Assembly: GCA_964636685.1 (NCBI GenBank)
Contig: CAZWUK010000096.1
Location: 1-6,469, forward strand
DNA length: 6,469 nt
Reading direction: 5' to 3'
From: CAZWUK01 sp964636685
GTDB taxonomy: Bacteria; Bacillota; Clostridia; Christensenellales; CAG-138
Of the stretch, positions 5,813 through 6,469 are shown one piece after another; position 1 is the first letter of the stretch; each line of letters opens with the position of its first letter. The notes beneath the pieces are model-generated. The model made no database searches, had not been told where the DNA came from, and saw nothing but the letters and a program-made list of their open reading frames with translations. Position numbers and translations under genes: made by a program.

Positions 5813-6223
5813 ATGTACGAAAAATCCTGCGGCGCCGTCATCTTTCATCCGTCACCGGATGGTCTTACCGTGCTGCTGATCCGTCAGAAAAAAGGACACT
5901 GGGCGTTCCCCAAGGGGCATCGGGAGGGCAATGAAACAGAGCTTGCCACCGCCGAACGCGAGATCTATGAGGAAACCGGTCTGCGTCCTGTCATCGACAC
6001 CGGGTTTCGCTATGTCAACACCTATCAGCCAAAGCCCGTCGGCTCGAAGGACGTGGTGCTGTTTGCCGCCGTCAGCGCGGAAACAGCCGTCACGTTGCAG
6101 CAAGCCGAGCTGCTCGATTCCGCGTGGCTCTCTCCGGAGGACGCCATGCAGCGCCTCACCTACGAACGCGATCAAAACGCCTTTGCCGCCGCGCTGTCCT
6201 ACTATACGCAAAAGCAGGCGTGA
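5813..6223 (+). CDS. Nudix hydrolase, Ap4A hydrolase-like
   Basis: A 136-residue cytoplasmic Nudix hydrolase. The 23-residue Nudix box is complete (GX5EX7REUXEEXGU, from G35 to L57 with E41, R49, E50, E53, E54 and G56), so the Mg-binding glutamates are in place. The surrounding SCGAVIF (5-11), LLIRQKKGHWAFPKGH (21-36) and YF-type hydrophobic strand near residue 67 are typical of asymmetric diadenosine tetraphosphate hydrolases, which cleave Ap4A to ATP and AMP; the exact substrate is inferred. I chose the ATG at 5813 because GGGGGA lies 7 nt upstream and family members begin just before the EKSCGAV strand. An in-frame ATG at 5798 (five residues more) has no ribosome site. It is monocistronic, divergent from the exporter operon, with its own terminator. 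Confidence 0.92.
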   Translation: MYEKSCGAVIFHPSPDGLTVLLIRQKKGHWAFPKGHREGNETELATAEREIYEETGLRPVIDTGFRYVNTYQPKPVGSKDVVLFAAVSAETAVTLQQAELLDSAWLSPEDAMQRLTYERDQNAFAAALSYYTQKQA

Positions 6224-6251
6224 CCTCGGCGGTTTTCACGGTTTATTCATC

Positions 6252-6284
6252 ACAGTGCCGACAGAAAAGCGGCACTGTTTTTTT
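6252..6284 (+). terminator. Intrinsic terminator of the Nudix gene
   Basis: A perfect 9-bp stem ACAGTGCCG (6252-6260) and CGGCACTGT (6270-6278) with a 9-nt loop, followed at once by seven T residues (6278-6284). It lies 28 nt after the Nudix stop. On the minus strand no T run follows the stem, so it should act in the plus direction only. Confidence 0.95.
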
Positions 6285-6290
6285 ATCCCC

Positions 6291-6324
6291 AAAAACGCTT
6301 TGAGCCAGGGAAGTCATCGCTCAA
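6291..6324 (-). terminator. Weak candidate terminator for hppA
   Basis: On the minus strand TTGAGC (6324-6319), a 13-nt loop and GCTCAA (6305-6300) can pair, followed after 4 nt by TTTTT (6295-6291). It sits 55 nt beyond the hppA stop, where a terminator is expected because the next gene is convergent. The short stem, long loop and gap before the T run make it weak. Confidence 0.33.
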
Positions 6325-6379
6325 CCCCGGCCCATGCGCACGATAAGGAGGTATATATAGAATCAATTGGGAAGAAAGG

Positions 6380-6469
6380 TCACATAAACAGCGGCGCAAA
6401 CAGCAACGCAATAATGCTCATCAGCTTGATGAGAATATTCAGGGACGGGCCTGCCGTATCCTTGAGCGG
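6380..6469 (-). CDS. hppA: Membrane-bound ion-translocating pyrophosphatase, C-terminal fragment
   Basis: The last 29 codons and TGA (6382-6380) of a gene that enters from the right edge. The peptide contains LKDTAGPSLNILIKLMSI followed by a hydrophobic tail ending APLFM. This matches the highly conserved C-terminus of HppA/VPPase proteins (GDPFKDT-[SA]-GPS-[ML]-NILIKLM), the final transmembrane helix and its lead-in. These membrane enzymes hydrolyse pyrophosphate to pump H+ or Na+ across the membrane. The residue that separates K+-dependent from K+-independent types lies outside the window, so the ion cannot be assigned. It is convergent with the Nudix gene. Confidence 0.9.
   Translation of the reverse strand, partial: PLKDTAGPSLNILIKLMSIIALLFAPLFM

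Noticed and set aside
1..6469. Search for IS elements, CRISPR arrays, tRNAs, phage genes or a biosynthetic cluster around the exporter
   Set aside because: No transposase, spaced direct repeats, tRNA-like fold, precursor peptide or modifying enzyme was visible on either strand.

Overview
The window reads as ordinary chromosomal DNA from a Gram-positive bacterium of the Clostridia type, probably a moderately GC-rich gut member such as an Oscillospirales relative. That assignment is inference. It rests on strong GGAGG-type ribosome sites, GTG starts next to good Shine-Dalgarno sequences, consensus sigma-A type promoters in AT-rich gaps, a YheI/YheH (BmrC/BmrD)-like exporter pair and a membrane pyrophosphatase. 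I see no mobile element, CRISPR array, tRNA, rRNA or phage gene.

Layout, left to right. (1) 1-34, minus: the first 11 codons of an ABC importer ATPase, cut by the window edge. (2) 86-1909, minus: a 607-residue fused, two-domain importer permease of the Fe(III)/thiamine/phosphosugar class, which starts at GTG. It and the ATPase form one operon running out of the window to the left. (3) 1910-2259: a 350-bp AT-rich gap. It holds a perfect consensus promoter (TTGACA, 17 bp, TATAAT) aimed at the permease, a LacI/PurR-type palindrome just downstream of the predicted transcription start, and a leader of about 190 nt with two related hairpins and a possible 30-codon upstream ORF. (4) 2260-3993 and 3990-5699, minus: two half-size ABC exporters that overlap by 4 bp (GTGA) and are certainly co-transcribed. 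Their motifs fit an asymmetric heterodimer with one consensus and one degenerate ATP site. (5) 5700-5812: a compact divergent promoter region. The exporter -10 and the Nudix -10 overlap on opposite strands, and a LacI-type half-palindrome overlaps the Nudix -35. (6) 5813-6223, plus: a Nudix hydrolase of the Ap4A hydrolase type, followed by a strong intrinsic terminator. (7) 6380-6469, minus: the last 29 codons of a membrane-bound pyrophosphatase (hppA).

How the parts fit together. The importer operon and the exporter/Nudix divergon share the 11-bp sequence TTACGCAAACG. In both places it sits just downstream of a minus-strand promoter. This suggests control by one LacI-family regulator encoded elsewhere. 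The regulatory DNA is the most interesting part of the window. The proteins belong to known families, and I found no clear sign of an undescribed system.
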